From Nematostella vectensis (taxonomy: Eukaryota > Cnidaria > Anthozoa > Actiniaria > Edwardsiidae): a stretch of DNA of 64,000 nt. This document shows positions 1-12,700 of the stretch, in pieces (position 1 is the stretch's first letter; each line of letters starts with the position of its first letter). Location of the stretch: the NCBI RefSeq assembly GCF_932526225.1, contig NC_064039.1:2927001-2991000 (forward strand). Reading direction: 5' to 3'. A program made the translations under genes and the position numbers. Under the pieces are notes generated by a model. That model searched no databases, was not told where the DNA came from, and saw only the letters and a list, made by a program, of their open reading frames with translations.

Positions 1-3000
1 CCATCTAACGAATCGTCTGCATGCTCAGCTGGAAATTTGTAAAGAAAAAAGGAAACCAAAATAACAACTGAATTCATAAATGTATCTTCCGTTATATGCG
101 GGAGCAAATGCAAGAAAATCTATGTACAGCGGTAATACTCACCAGGACATGCGACAGCGGTTTTGACAGAGTGAGAAAAGCGCATGCGCAAAATCTCATA
201 CAGGATTCCCATGATGCACATCAAACCTACGACTGTCGACAGTACGTAAAGCATCTTGCGAAGTCTCTCAGAGTTTGGGTCGAATAGGCGAACAGCGTCA
301 TCGGGGCTAGATTTGTCCGTCAGGGTTGTGTTCTGAAACAGAAAAATGATCAAAGGTTAGCGACTTTTCTAGGGTCAGCCAGATTAAGATTTTGTAATAG
401 TTTAGTCATTTTAAAAGGTTATAGCCAAAGTAATTGCAATAAAATCAAATTAACTGCTGAATGAACTAATAGAAAATGTCAAAATACCTTGTATGAGACA
501 ATATCTAAAATACTGCGAAAATGCCTTGAAAGTTCTTTTGTACACCTCCTGTTAAAAATCCTGGCTACGCCGCTGAATTAAAATATAAGCAAAGTCATGT
601 CGATAATCTATGCCAAGTGCAATCTTAGATTCAATGCTTCCGCGAACTTTGCAGATTTAGCAAAGCCTCAATCCGTGTACGTATACCTTGATTGTGATTT
701 AGTTATTAGTGATGCTGGACTCGCTCAGACTAAGGGTTCTAGATAAAGACATATTCTGGCAATCAAATGCAAGGGAACTTGATCTCCCATTCCCCGTCAA
801 ATTAAGATCAGTCATACATATAATATCGATAAGTGTAAATATTTTACGTGGTCTTACATTGGATTAAATGGTGATGATGATGATGATGATGATGATGATA
901 ATGATGATGATAGAATATATATATTTTTAAACTACCGAAGTTTTATATCGCTGATTGTTTTGTAAGCATGGGTTTAATCTAATCTTTGTACATATAATTG
1001 AGAAGCGTCCGATATTTTTTACAATCGCCGAGGTTTCGATGATCTTCACTATCGCCGAGATTTTGTATCTCTAAATATTCTGCAAGCATCAGTGGCGTAG
1101 CCAGATTTTTAACAGGAGGGGGCCCAAAAGTCCCTTTTATTAAAAGGCATTTTCTCCTGTATTTAGATAATGTCTTATACATTTATTGTGGCTGCTAGAA
1201 GGGGGGGGGGGGCGGGCCCCTGGGCTACCCCCTTGGCTACGCCCCTGAGCATAGGCGTCGTTTTACCTTGGTTCGAGCATAGCGTTCTATTATCTTTACG
1301 ATCGCTGAGGTCTTATATCTCTGAATGTTCTGTAAGCAGCGTCTGGTCGTGGTTAGGTTTGGGTCCAAGGACGCGGCGATTCCAAGCGAGTAAGGACTAT
1401 TAATATTTCTGTCTATCTCCAAACCACCGTGTTCCGCGGCAAAATGTGAACCCGAGTACAGTTCCAAAAGAAGCCCTTCCACCTTGTTATCGACTAGTGC
1501 ATTGTAAGCATTCCGCAATGTTCTGTATTCTGGTGATAAGAATGAATGAAGTATGGCTTATTTATATAGTATTCATTGAGAGGTCATGAAAGAGAGAAAT
1601 GAACTAGCACCTTGTTATTGCTAGTGCTTTGTGCGCACTGTGCAGTCTTCAAGGTCACCCAACGACCTTTTTCGGTCAAATATCTGTTCGGAAGCAAGGT
1701 CACCTACGTATTTCGGGGTCGGCCTAGAAATGTCTACTTTTTTCGGAATTTGTATTTCTAGATCACCTATGTTTCTCGGGAAGAGAGCTGGATCACCTAT
1801 GTTTTTCGAAGTTGCTTTTGTTACCACTATCACCATTTTCGGGAGATTTTTAGGTCCGATATGCTTTAAAAAAAGCAACCCTAGTATTTTCGGGAGTGAA
1901 TATACAATGGACATTACCTAGAAATCGCTTAAGGATCTTAGAATCGCTTGGAGTTTCGGATGCCTCGGGATGAGTAACTAGATTTTTCGGATGGCTGTAA
2001 TTTCGCCTAGCAAATCCGAACAGATAAAAAATATCTAGGAAAGCTCTATATTGTATAAAAATGACTGCAAACGAATAAAAACGGTATCTTAACTCATTTT
2101 AGGCCGGTTGTGAAATTTTCGTCGTTGGGTGCCCTTGAGTCTTGTGATCAGAGTGAATATAATCTAGCCCACATCATCTTAAGATAAGCTTGTGTATAAT
2201 GGTTGGTTCTCACTAGTGTTGTGTATATTCTGGTTAGGTAAGAATAAATGGAAATACGGCTTAGATAATTTCCATCGAGGGGCTTTGAATGAAAATAAGG
2301 GAAAGAAGTTTGTATATAATGGCTGGTCTTACAAGACCACATGCGGAACATCACAAGTAACCATTGGTGAAACACTTGGACCACAAAAGAAATCCAGTGA
2401 ATGACCCAATTGCGCATGCGCTCGCGTTTTGACAGGTTCTCACTTTTCGAGTTTCGATTGTGTTTGCGTCCTGCCTAAAGATCTAACATTGAAATCTCCC
2501 AAGTTACTCAAAGGTCAACGTATTATATCCGTAAGGAGAATCTCCATTTTGGGGTCATACCTTTTGGAAGTGCGCCTTGTTGTACTGCTACCTCGAACCC
2601 AAACTTGTCAACAACTCCAATCTGGGGAGTCAAGACTAGCATTATATGGTTTAAAGAAGATTTCATTTTATACTGTATGGAGGGGGGGGGGGGGGGGGGG
2701 GGTTGTCGAGCAAAAGAGAGGGGTGTAACTGTATTTTTTAACCATAGACCAAGGAAGGGCTTCGGAGAGGAGCTTTTCAATTTCTTAAATTTAGGAGACT
2801 TCGTAAAGGATGTGGCACAAAATAAAAACACTTCCCCTCCCCTCTCTTCTTCTTCTTCTCTTCAGGGTATTGAAATGTGCTGACCAAACCTCAATTCTAA
2901 TTTGAAAAAAAAAATCAAGCAGTACGAGTCTGACCTTTTTACCCATGATGCTCTCTGGCTGTTTGACGAACGTGGTAGTGAGGGCGCTACTAAGTGTCGC

Positions 3001-4402
3001 CGTCAGGAAAGAGCAGACAGCGAGACCAACAGTGATCCAGACGATGCCAAACACGCGGCCAACGTGAGACTTAGGCGCACGGTCACCGTATCTACAATGA
3101 GAAAGATTGAGTGATCACGCGTATACCACATTATAAGCACGTGATCCAGACGATGCCAAACACGCGGCCGAGGTGAGACTTAGGCGCACGGTCATCGTAT
3201 CTACAATGAGAAAGATCGAGTGATCACGTGTATATCACATGATAAACACGTGATCCAGACGATGCCAAACACGCGGCCGAAAAGAGACGGCGTGATTCAG
3301 GTGACGCCACGCGGCCAATGCAAGACTTAGGCGCACGTTCAGCGTATCGATCAAGGTCTGTTAGTTAAGACTGAGTAGACAAATGAGGGTAAGTAATTAA
3401 AGTCTTTACTAAGTTATTCGCATCATGTAAGAAGATGTACATTATGTATTCTTGTTTACCCCACTGTCGTCATGGTAACAAAAGCCCACCAACATCCTTC
3501 CAGAGCTCCGTGTGGAAATGAGCGCGGGAACTCGACTGGGTTCTTGTACGTGTCCTAAGGATAAAAATAACAACCGAAACATAAGAGAATAAATGTACAT
3601 TAATAATTTGGTCATTCTAAAGTAACGAAAAATTGCCGGGCTACTTACAGAGTTCTCAACAAAGAGTTGCACAGAAATTGTATTTATTTACCAGGGCCCA
3701 TATTGTGATTCCAGCCATTATTGTCAATAGCAGGGTTACCATGACAACAGGCCAGGCTTCTTGGAGCGTTTCTACCAGCTTGTCCGTCTTTTCGACGCGT
3801 TTCCGACTTTTCTGTACAACCAGCACCACCCCCGGCGAGTTCATTAGATGTACGTAAGGGTAACCGTGGTAACTGTTAGCACCTTCGCAAATATGGACGG
3901 GTAATATCATGTCGTATTCACCCCTCATAAGGTTGATATTCAATGTTTGGAGCGTGGTGGCAGGAGGGGCGAAGCTCACTTGTGTCTGGTTGCAGTTTCT
4001 CTGTGCGCAACAGAGGTTGACGGCGCTTTTCAAGATATCGTTGAAGATCCCCTTTATAGTGTGCTGTGTGCTGTCATCGCTAAATGTCTGGGCGGTTGCT
4101 GTTTTTGTGCCCACTGACCCGTTTGATGCCATTTTACCGGTTTTAGAAGAATTGGACCGAGTTATGTTTTCCTTGTTTTCGTAGAAAATGTATGGTTTTG
4201 CTTCGATCCACCCGACTCTGATAACCTTTGGACATTCTTGATTACAGACCGGAACACCGAATGTTAGTGGTGTTGTAGTGTTCAGTTTTGTATTGTGCTG
4301 AACAGTCTCTTCCATCAGAGTGTCGTTGACAGCGATCCAGCTGATCTTTGTTCCTTCAAGTCCAGGGAGAAAAAGGAGAAGAAATAATTCTGCGAAAGCC
4401 AT
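1..4402 (-). CDS. Ionotropic glutamate receptor-like channel with K+ selectivity filter (3' end off window)
   Basis: Exons supported on the complement: 4402-3692, 3554-3460, 3091-2943, 1529 to about 1428, and 332-143. The start is the ATG at 4402, followed by a hydrophobic signal peptide (MAFAELFLLLFLPGLEG). Next come an S1-like periplasmic-binding segment with a long Ser/Thr/Asn-rich insert, M1 (about residues 215-237), a pore loop spread over two exons (WWAFVTMTTVG then YGDRAPKS), M2 (VFGIVWITVGLAVCSF), a partial S2 (EYRTLRNAYNALVDNKVEG) and a last helix (YVLSTVVGLMCIMGILYEIL). This S1-M1-P-M2-S2-M3 order is the iGluR plan, but the filter is that of a K+ channel. Phases of the first three exons join cleanly. 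The S2 part is incomplete: at least one exon between 1428 and 332 was not found. The usual S1 ligand arginine is not seen near PVHICEGANSYH. Predicted to be a plasma-membrane cation channel; the ligand is unknown. Confidence 0.85.
542..576. mobile_element. Solo end of a GGCGTAGCCAG-type MITE
   Basis: This stretch is the reverse complement of the left end of the elements at 1093-1249 and 42594-42720 (TAGCCAGGATTTTTAACAG). Only one end is present, so it is a fragment. It lies in an intron of the iGluR-like gene. Confidence 0.6.
873..911. repeat. GAT trinucleotide microsatellite
   Basis: About twelve near-perfect GAT/AAT units, inside an intron of the iGluR-like gene. Confidence 0.9.
925..1920. 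repeat. Degenerate dispersed repeat interrupted by a MITE
   Basis: A unit resembling ATCGCCGAGGTTTTATATC followed by TCTGAATATTCTGTAAGCA recurs at about 930, 1022, 1050 and 1298. A related motif, TCACCTATGTTTTTCG, recurs between 1650 and 1900. The MITE at 1093-1249 splits the series. No coding potential apart from the iGluR-like exon at 1529-1428. Confidence 0.45.
1093..1249. mobile_element. MITE with GGCGTAGCCAG / CTGGCTACGCC ends
   Basis: The termini are inverted copies (GGCGTAGCCAG on the left, TTGGCTACGCCCC on the right), with a poly-G tract near the right end. The body matches the copy at 42594-42720 (TTTTAACAGGAGGG). About 157 bp with no ORF, so non-autonomous. It sits in an intron of the iGluR-like gene. 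Confidence 0.75.
3032..3352. repeat. Three tandem copies of the pore-exon 5' end and its acceptor (109-bp period)
   Basis: Copies begin at 3032, 3141 and 3250 with GTGATCCAGACGATGCCAAA. The first contains the real start of the iGluR-like exon at 3091. The second keeps a TTGTAG acceptor, but the filter codons read TAC GAT GAC (Tyr-Asp-Asp) instead of Tyr-Gly-Asp. The third has lost the acceptor, reads Tyr-Ala-Glu and carries an insertion. All lie in the intron upstream of the functional exon on the minus strand. Confidence 0.85.
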
Positions 4403-5502
4403 CACCGCAGCTGAATGAAAAAATATCAAATGGGACATGTAGAGGTGTACAGAAACAATTGCAAAGGGATATTTGCATATAAATGTATAAAGAATCATAC
4501 AAAGGCTATTTGCAGGAGATTACGATTTCGCTATCTAAATTGATACTCTTATGCAACTATTCAGGAAAAATTAATTAGAATTTAGGGAAAGCGCAGTAGG
4601 GTATAACCTCGCCCTGGCGAATTGGCTTTTAATCAGGGTTACAATGATCAACTTCCTTTCTTTTAGATTTCTGATTAGTTAACTAGGTGGGACCACCTGT
4701 TCTTTGAAATTCGATATTACACAAACAAAAATCTCTCTTCTCAGCGCTGTTATTAGCCTTTATCGTCAGTTATTTGACTTCGCATCTGATATTGTTAAAG
4801 TTTTGCCAATTAAAAGTACCACCTTGCAATGAAATCAGGAATTTTTCGCAGCGACGCTTCCGTAATTTCTATTAACGTCATTTCACATTTGCTTCTCAAT
4901 TGTGGTGGTTTGTTTGTTTAGTTCTAGAAAGTTGGGTTCTCTTTTGCTCCATTTCGTTTTAAAGTGTTACAGTATACTCCAGGGCATGTAACACGAGGCC
5001 ATTGTCATGCCCTGCGACTTGCAATGCGTTGTTTGTTGCGTTTGCAAGAATTTGGAAGAAAAGTACTTTGTTTCTTTTATTCGCGAAAACTTTCCTTCGC
5101 GTATTATGTTTCTGCAACCTGAATTTTTTTGATTCGTCATCATTGCATTTCAAGTTACAGGGGAAATTTGCCTCGTGTAAAGTGTCAAGGGGGGTAAATT
5201 TGTTATTAGAGACAACTAAATTTGACAGATGTAATGTGTACGTATCAAGGAAGAGGGCACTTCAATCAACCATTTTAAAAATCATTCGGTGAAAATGGTG
5301 ATATATTTTCATAACAGTGGATAGAATCACGATAATTACTAAACGTCTTAAAACTGCGTGCATGCATAATAGAAACTCCTTGCAAAAAGATAATAAGCAT
5401 TGGGTTATTACCAAATATAAAGCTCTAAATAATTCTGTGATCTTTCGAAATGAAACCTGTAACACCAGACTCCAAGCTGTCACGAACCTCTCAACAGATC
5501 AC
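4403..5502. other. Intergenic region upstream of the iGluR-like gene
   Basis: No convincing exon on either strand; short ORFs have no family features. It should hold the 5' UTR and promoter of the minus-strand iGluR-like gene, but no clear TATA box was recognised. Confidence 0.5.
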
Positions 5503-6343
5503 AGAGGGCGTTATCAATTTTAAACTTCGCACAGAACCGTCAATGTTTATGCGATTGTTCTAGATTTTTTACCAAAGATGACCCAATGTAAGGAGAGGGC
5601 ACACATTAAAAAATTGTATTTGTATTAACCCGCAATAATGTAGTAGCACATAAAAAGTAAACAACATGTTTTGCACTTATTTGAGACTGACGCAAAATTG
5701 AGCGTTAGCTTTTTGATGACACTACCAGAATCAGTTCAGTATGTGGTGATACAGCCTCTGTGAAAGTAAGAAAAAAATCTGTGGAAGAGGAAAAAAGTTA
5801 GATATATATTTAGAATTTCGACCCGAAAAATTGACGGCGAAGTTCAGTCCGTTCGAAAAGCGTTAATGTTAGCCTTTATTACCCGAGGTTTTGCTAATAC
5901 AACCGCCAATTGTGTAGGATAACTCATGTCAAAATTGGTTTGGCTATGTTCAGTAGAAAGAAAGTTGTAACATTTTGAATGACACTGCCATTTTAGAACA
6001 TTTTTCCGCAAAACTGATAAAAACACATTTTCCGCAATATTTTAACAATCAACCGTGGAATTTTAGAGATATTGGTCAATGATAAAATTTGGTCCTTTAG
6101 ACAACTTATATGATCGACTAGACTACATAGAAGCGCTTTGTTGGGACGGGATTTTTTTTAAAGTGAGGGACTATCTCGGTTTGTGTTTTCGTGGTGGTGG
6201 GGGTTGCTAATTTCACGCCAAACAGCAGTATGCAAATCGAGAGCTTGTTGGAAATGCACACATCAGTCAGGGGGGGAGCAAAGACGAGGGTCGCATAAAC
6301 ATTGACTGTTTTGTGCGAAGTTTAAAATTGATAACGCGCCCTG
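5503..6343. mobile_element. Non-autonomous DNA transposon with ~47-bp TIRs
   Basis: The left end (GTTATCAATTTTAAACTTCG at 5510, continuing to about 5551) is repeated inverted at 6292-6343, reading in to a GTCAATGTTTATGCGA-like stretch in both arms. The ~840-bp body has no long ORF. Superfamily not identified. Confidence 0.75.
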
Positions 6344-6734
6344 TTTATGATATGTTGATTAACGCACGAGCGACCTTAAAGCGCCATAATACTTGGCGCG
6401 TAAAGTTTAGTTGAGTAAAAAAATCCCTGACATTTCTGATCTTTTGAGCAAAGCGTTTCATGTTAACTCAAAAGGCTTATGAAGATCGCACCGTGAAGTA
6501 TAAAAATATAAAAAGCATACGATATGAAGTTCTCTTTATTTGTTTTTTACAGTGCATTGTTTTCATGAAGTTCCTGCCATGCGAATCATGCGTTTTTCAT
6601 CATTCTCTAGAAAGCCTCGATGGCATCGAATCACATATAAAGTATTTGCATTACTATACACACTTTCGCAACGTCTTTGTTTAAAAGACAGGATTTTTAT
6701 ATTTTTCAAACACAGCTTATATATTAGTATTTTT

Positions 6735-6740
6735 TTTATT
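6735..6740 (-). terminator. AATAAA polyadenylation signal of the BTB gene
   Basis: AATAAA on the minus strand begins 16 nt after the TGA stop at 6758-6756, implying a very short 3' UTR if used. Confidence 0.45.
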
Positions 6741-6755
6741 AATTTTGTGTGGTGG

Positions 6756-9700
6756 TCAAGATGGTGGGAACATCAGAAGTACTGTCACGAACAGTGGGAC
6801 AATGACGGCATCTACCGTGAAACTCTGAAAAGAAAAGAAAATAAATAAAAGTAGAATAAATGTAGATTGCTAACTAGGCTCCTCCGGAGGCATCCCAACA
6901 TATTTTGTACTTTTCAGAATTTTATGAATTGGGCTTCCTGTGGTACTATTCGTGGAAGAGAGGGTTCTGAGGGTGAGTTGAACCGGAACCGGAAGAGGCC
7001 CCCGCTCTTTCTTTATCACGCCGCAGGAAGTCCGAAATCGATAAAAGCCCTTTTCCCAATAAGAGGCACTAAAGACTCGAGACGCCTGTGGAGGAGGCTA
7101 CTTACTTACAATTTTTATGCAAAAAATGCTTATTTTGACAAGGATGAGGAACTCCCAAAGCCACAAGAGAGCACATTTTTTGTCTTACGATTGATCGCGC
7201 AAATCAGTACGGCGCTTACCAGACGTAAACCTTATACTTACCTCGCTTCGCCTCATCTTTCCGTTAAATCCAAACACCTGGCTTTGAGGGCCTGAGGAAC
7301 ACAAGGCACAGAACATAATCCTTACGATCAGGGTGAGCGGGAGTAATCTTAGACACAATAAACCTATTTAACTGACGAACTTTTAACCCTCTCGAGTGTG
7401 CCATGTATCATGTCTTGAAACCTTTCTGATATATCTTGATGAAAGACATGGCAAAATAACTTCAATTTACCGTAAGCATGACATGACGAAAATGTCAAAC
7501 AATCTTATTCTATTTTGATAATCAAAAGGTCGTTTTTTCAGGTCGCACGGCCATTTCGTTTAGGGAATTATCCTCCCCCCCCCCCCCCCCTTCTAATAGC
7601 CCTGGGACTGTCGAGAATCATTTTCATATAACATAGCCGTAGGCCTTGAATTATTAGGGGGGGGGGGGCACGATACAGAAACATTAAGAAAACAGTGAGG
7701 GGCACAGCCACGCCCCTACTGGTCATTTCCTTCAATTTTTAAAATTAGGGGGACACGTGCCCCCAGTGCTCCACCCCCCTCCCCCCACCCCCTGCTACGG
7801 CCCTGTATAAACTTGCAGGAGTTTTTGCTTCCTTCATTTTTGTTGGCCGCCATCTTGATCTTAAAAAGTGCATCATTTACCTGTTGTGTGCTGTTTATGC
7901 TCGTCGCCATCTACCCACTGAACTCGTAAACAATATCGAACCTGTACATAAACATAAACAACAGTGTACAAGATGAGCCAAATATCATCTACTATTATAA
8001 ATATCATCACTAGTTTTGCTGATGCACGCATGCCTATGGCCAAATACCATTCGTTCACCCTTCGTCGTTGACGACTAATCGCAAGTTTGTGTTTGAAAAA
8101 TAAGTATAAAAATGGTACCATACTTTTAACTATACTGGATAAAGGGGACCTAAAAGTGGAAGAACACTAGGGCGCCAACAAAATCGAGATGGATCGTGAA
8201 ATTCCAGAAAGATCCATCCCCCCCTTTTTTTAGACCACCGACATCCCTCAACCCCGAAATTTCCACCCAACTGGACTAAGCCAAAATATGGTCTTACCAC
8301 GAAAAAGAAAGAAATTTCGAATCCCATCCCAGGAAGAGAGGGGATATAGATCTTTTTCAACATTTATAGAGTTATAAGGGCTGGCCTTCATGCCCCCCCT
8401 ACTTCTTGCGTACAGACCTCCCGATCTTGGCGCATAGAGAACGTTTGTCGCTCGCAGGCCTTGAATGATAACACGGGGTCATTCGGCTTCAATCTCTGGA
8501 TAAAAAAAGCATTTGTCATTCGATATCCATTTTTGTTGACTGCTAGAGATCATAAAGGCCGAAAACCCAATTTCAAGAAATGTAGCACGTGGTTATTCAT
8601 GTGTTGTAACACGCACCGTGAGTAACGTGTCAAGACAATTCTTAGTCTATTGAAAACATTAAAAAGGTTTGATTGTTTTAATCGCATTTATTGGTACCCA
8701 TTACATGAAGCAACGCGTGTTAGGGTCATGGCGAGTCTGCAGTGCAATCTTGTTTTGCCGATGGTGGAAGATAGTGGTATATTTACCTGGATGAAGAAGG
8801 AATAGTCCGGAACTCCTGTTTCTGACTTTACGGCCTTTACTTCGAAGTAGAAACCATGTAGAGAAATAATCTCAGAATGCAGTCGCAGCGGCTTTAAACA
8901 GAACGCATACATTTACTTCAAAATGCAGACACAAGGCATGCAGATTTATTCATAAAATTCTTAGCGATTAATAGAGGTGGATTTTTTTTGTAGCACAGTA
9001 TAACGCAGGATAATTTATAGACTACACAATGTATAACTTGCTCAAACACAAACCTAAATTCCGTCTTAGCTAAGGGTTCGAATTTGATAATTCTATCAGT
9101 AGCCATAACCTTATCCTAAGGTGTGGCTGACTAGGGTAATTCATTCAAAATCCCCCAGCTACTACTCTAGGTAACATGCGTGGGAAGAATACGAACCTGC
9201 TCTATAACGAATCCGATTCTGACCGCACCTTGGTCAAACCTTGTCATGAGAGACATGTCTCCTCCACCCTGAAGCTAAAACACGGAAAATATAACATGAA
9301 ACAAGAATCCAATGCAAGAGAATATTTCGTAATGTTTGGTTTGGAAGACTACCTCGCACTCAACAGAAAATCAAAGCCACTATAGCTTTTAATATGACTG
9401 ACTTAACCCGTCACCCTAGGGGGGGGGGGGGGGGGGGTGAATAGGTTTGCGGATCGGCGGATTCGGCCCCGAAATGCTCACGGATTACGGATTTTGAAGA
9501 TTATTTCAGCGGATTGGCGGATTTTGGAAGTACGGCGGATCACGGATTTGTTGACAATTCGGGCGCGGATTTCGGATTCTGACTGCTTTGACGGTCGAAT
9601 TTCGGATTTTAAATAAATTTCAATCGATGCTATTGTTTATCTGTCAAACCATGCGGATCTAAAAAATTCTGCGGATCCACGGATTTGCTCCGAAAATATT

Positions 9701-12700
9701 ACGGATCGGCGGATTTACATACCCCTATTCACCCCCCCCCCCCTAGGGGGTTCAGGGCTTTAGCGTGAAGGCGCTCGACCGTGAAGCCCCGGGTCGCTGT
9801 GGATACAAACCCTCCCAGCTCTCAAAAGAGGTTTTTTTTTTAACAAATTGGGTGCTATTGTACTTACTGCGTGATAGTGTTGGCTGTACACCCGCAAAAG
9901 CCACGATTGTGGGATAACGTTCATCTTCAGAACTTCATCAAGTTGTGAGCCTAGACAAGAAAGTTAAAAACTTGAGAAAGAATGCACCCTAATGCACATA
10001 CTAGCTTTATCACTATCGATCGGATTTATCCCTATCGATCGAATTTATCCTATCGAGCGAATTTATCCCTATCGATCGAATTTATCCCTATCGAGCGAAT
10101 CCCTATCGAGCAAATTTATCCCTATCGATCGAATTTATCCCTATCGAGCGAATTTATCCTATCGAGCGAATTTATCCCTATCGATCGAATTTATCCCTAT
10201 CGATCGAATTTATCCCTATCGAGCGAATCCCTATCGAGCAAATTTATCCCTATCTATCGAATTTATCCCTATCGATCGAATTTATCCCTATCGATCGAAT
10301 TTATCCCTATCGATCGAATTTATCCCTATCGAGCGAATTTATCCTTATCGAGCGAATCCCTACCGAGCAAATTTATCCCTATCTATCGAATTTATCCCTA
10401 TCGAGCGAATTTATCCTATCGAGCGAATTTATCCTATCAAGCGAATTTATCCTATCGAGCGAATTTATCCTATCGAGCGACTTTATCCCTATCTATCGAA
10501 TTTATCCCTATCGAGCGAATTTATCCCTATCGAGCGAATCCCTATCGGGCAAATTTATCCCTATCTATCGAATTTATCCCTATCGAGCGAATTTATCCCT
10601 ATCGATAGAATTTATCCCTATCGATCGAATTTATCTCTATCGAGCGAATTTATCCCTATCGATCGAATTTATCCCTATCGATCAAATTTATCCCTATCGA
10701 TCGAATTTATCCCTATCGATCGAATTTATCCCTATCGATCGAATTTATCCCTATCGATCGAATTTATCTCTATCGAGCGAATTTATCCCTATCGAGCGAA
10801 TTTATCCCTATCGAGCAAATTTATCCCTATCGATCGAATTTATCCCTATCGAGAAAATTTATCCTATCAAGCGAATTTATCCTATCGAGCGAATTTATCC
10901 CTATCGATCGGATTTATCCCTATCGATCGAATTTAGCCCTATCGAGCAAATTTATCCTATCGAGCGAATTTATCCTATCGAGCGAATTTATCCTATCGAG
11001 CGAATTTATCCTATCGAGCGAATTTATCCCTATCGATCGGATTTATCCCTATCGATCGAATTTAGCCCTATCGAGCAAATTTATCCTATCGAGCGAATTT
11101 ATCCTATCGAGCGAATTTATCCTATCGAGCGAATTTGAGGGTTATTCGGGAAATAGTCATCATGGTGAAAACACTATGCACCTTACACTTTCTTAACTTC
11201 ATCATACCAAGGGCAATGCAAGTACTTACTGTCTGTGATGCCATCTATACGAACTGCTCTGAACAGACTGATGTAGCCATAACCCTGACAAGAGATACAG
11301 CATTGCCTTGGTAAATAATAAACGACAACATCAAAGACAGCAGCCACGTAGGCTATTACCTCCTCTCTCTCAAGAAACGAGCTCGTCTTCGGCAAACTAA
11401 AGGCAAATAAAATACACAAAATTAGAAAAATGGCAGATGGCAAAACAAGATGCTAGCGAAACTGATACATAAAACACGGCGATAGTCGAACCTCATAAAC
11501 CACGTGACAACTGTCCCCCAAGAAGGCATAATCTAAAACAGAATGAAATATATAGAATAATTCAATTACTTATAACATGCAAAAATAATCCTATAAAATG
11601 CTCAAATGTGAATACAGAACAAACTCAGGCGTGTACATTGTGTTGTCGCCCCCCCCCCACCCCTTGGTGGCCAAAAAAGTCGGTCATTTCATATTGAGGA
11701 ATCTTCAAATACTAGGCTTTTTCCATATTATACCTATGACTCAGCAAGCGTAGTCGAAAATGTTGGGGCTAGGAAAAACACTAAATTTAAAACGGCAAAG
11801 TTACTTGATTGACTTCTAAGAACTCCCTATTTCCATTCAATCATATCTTAAACTGATTCGTGTTATCCAGGTAGTATATTCAATACGATGGTTCAAGACT
11901 CAGCAGGACACTGAAAGTGCCCGTTATATCGAGGTTTATTTACCTGTAGATTAGGATGCTGCTGTAAAAATATCCAGTAACAGAGAAGTTTATACAGGGA
12001 GTACTCATTCCACGTGAATAGCCTGAAACAAGCGATAAATAGAGAAAATAGGATTTCTTTAATATTTAATTAAAACATTTGAATAAAAGAACGTTACTAA
12101 AAAGTACTTTACAAAGAAAATGCTACGAATGGTCTGCCACTTGGATTTAGTCGTGGGCGCAATCAAAGATGGCTGCAATGGATTACAAAATCGGCCCAGT
12201 GGTACCCCACCCTACTAGCTTGGGACTACCAGTTTAGATGAAATGTATGGAGGCAAAAATCCACACATTTTCCTCCCGACATGTTATATTGATCATACTG
12301 ATGCCCCACTAGCCTCGTCCCCAGGCTTCTTTCAGCTGCGCAGTTTGGCGTTAGTGACGATTGTCAGCACTACAACCGTCCGCCATTTTGAAAATTAAAT
12401 ATGACCGCGTTGCATCAAGGGGCCTAGGAAAAAAGAGCTGACAACGGAGAAGCATGGGGAGAAAGCTAATGTTATAATGTCCTAAAGAACAAGCGCTTGA
12501 TTAGAATGACATATGTGGGTAGGATCACTATAGGGACCGACCATTTGATGTCCGATGTTTTCCCCTTTATTTTTCTCATATCTGGCAGCGAGGTTAAGGA
12601 TCCTTTTCCTGCACAGTATTGTTGCTCGACATTTTTTTTCGACGAGTTTTGGCTAGCTCATTTTTTGAGATACCAAATGGCTGGTCTCTCATCAGTTAAA

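Noticed and set aside
1170-1403. 77-codon ORF over the poly-G tract
   Set aside because: Runs through a MITE; no splice or family support.
9982-10936. ORFs of 208 and 314 codons
   Set aside because: The 18/19-bp repeat is stop-free in all forward frames; it lies in an intron of the BTB gene.
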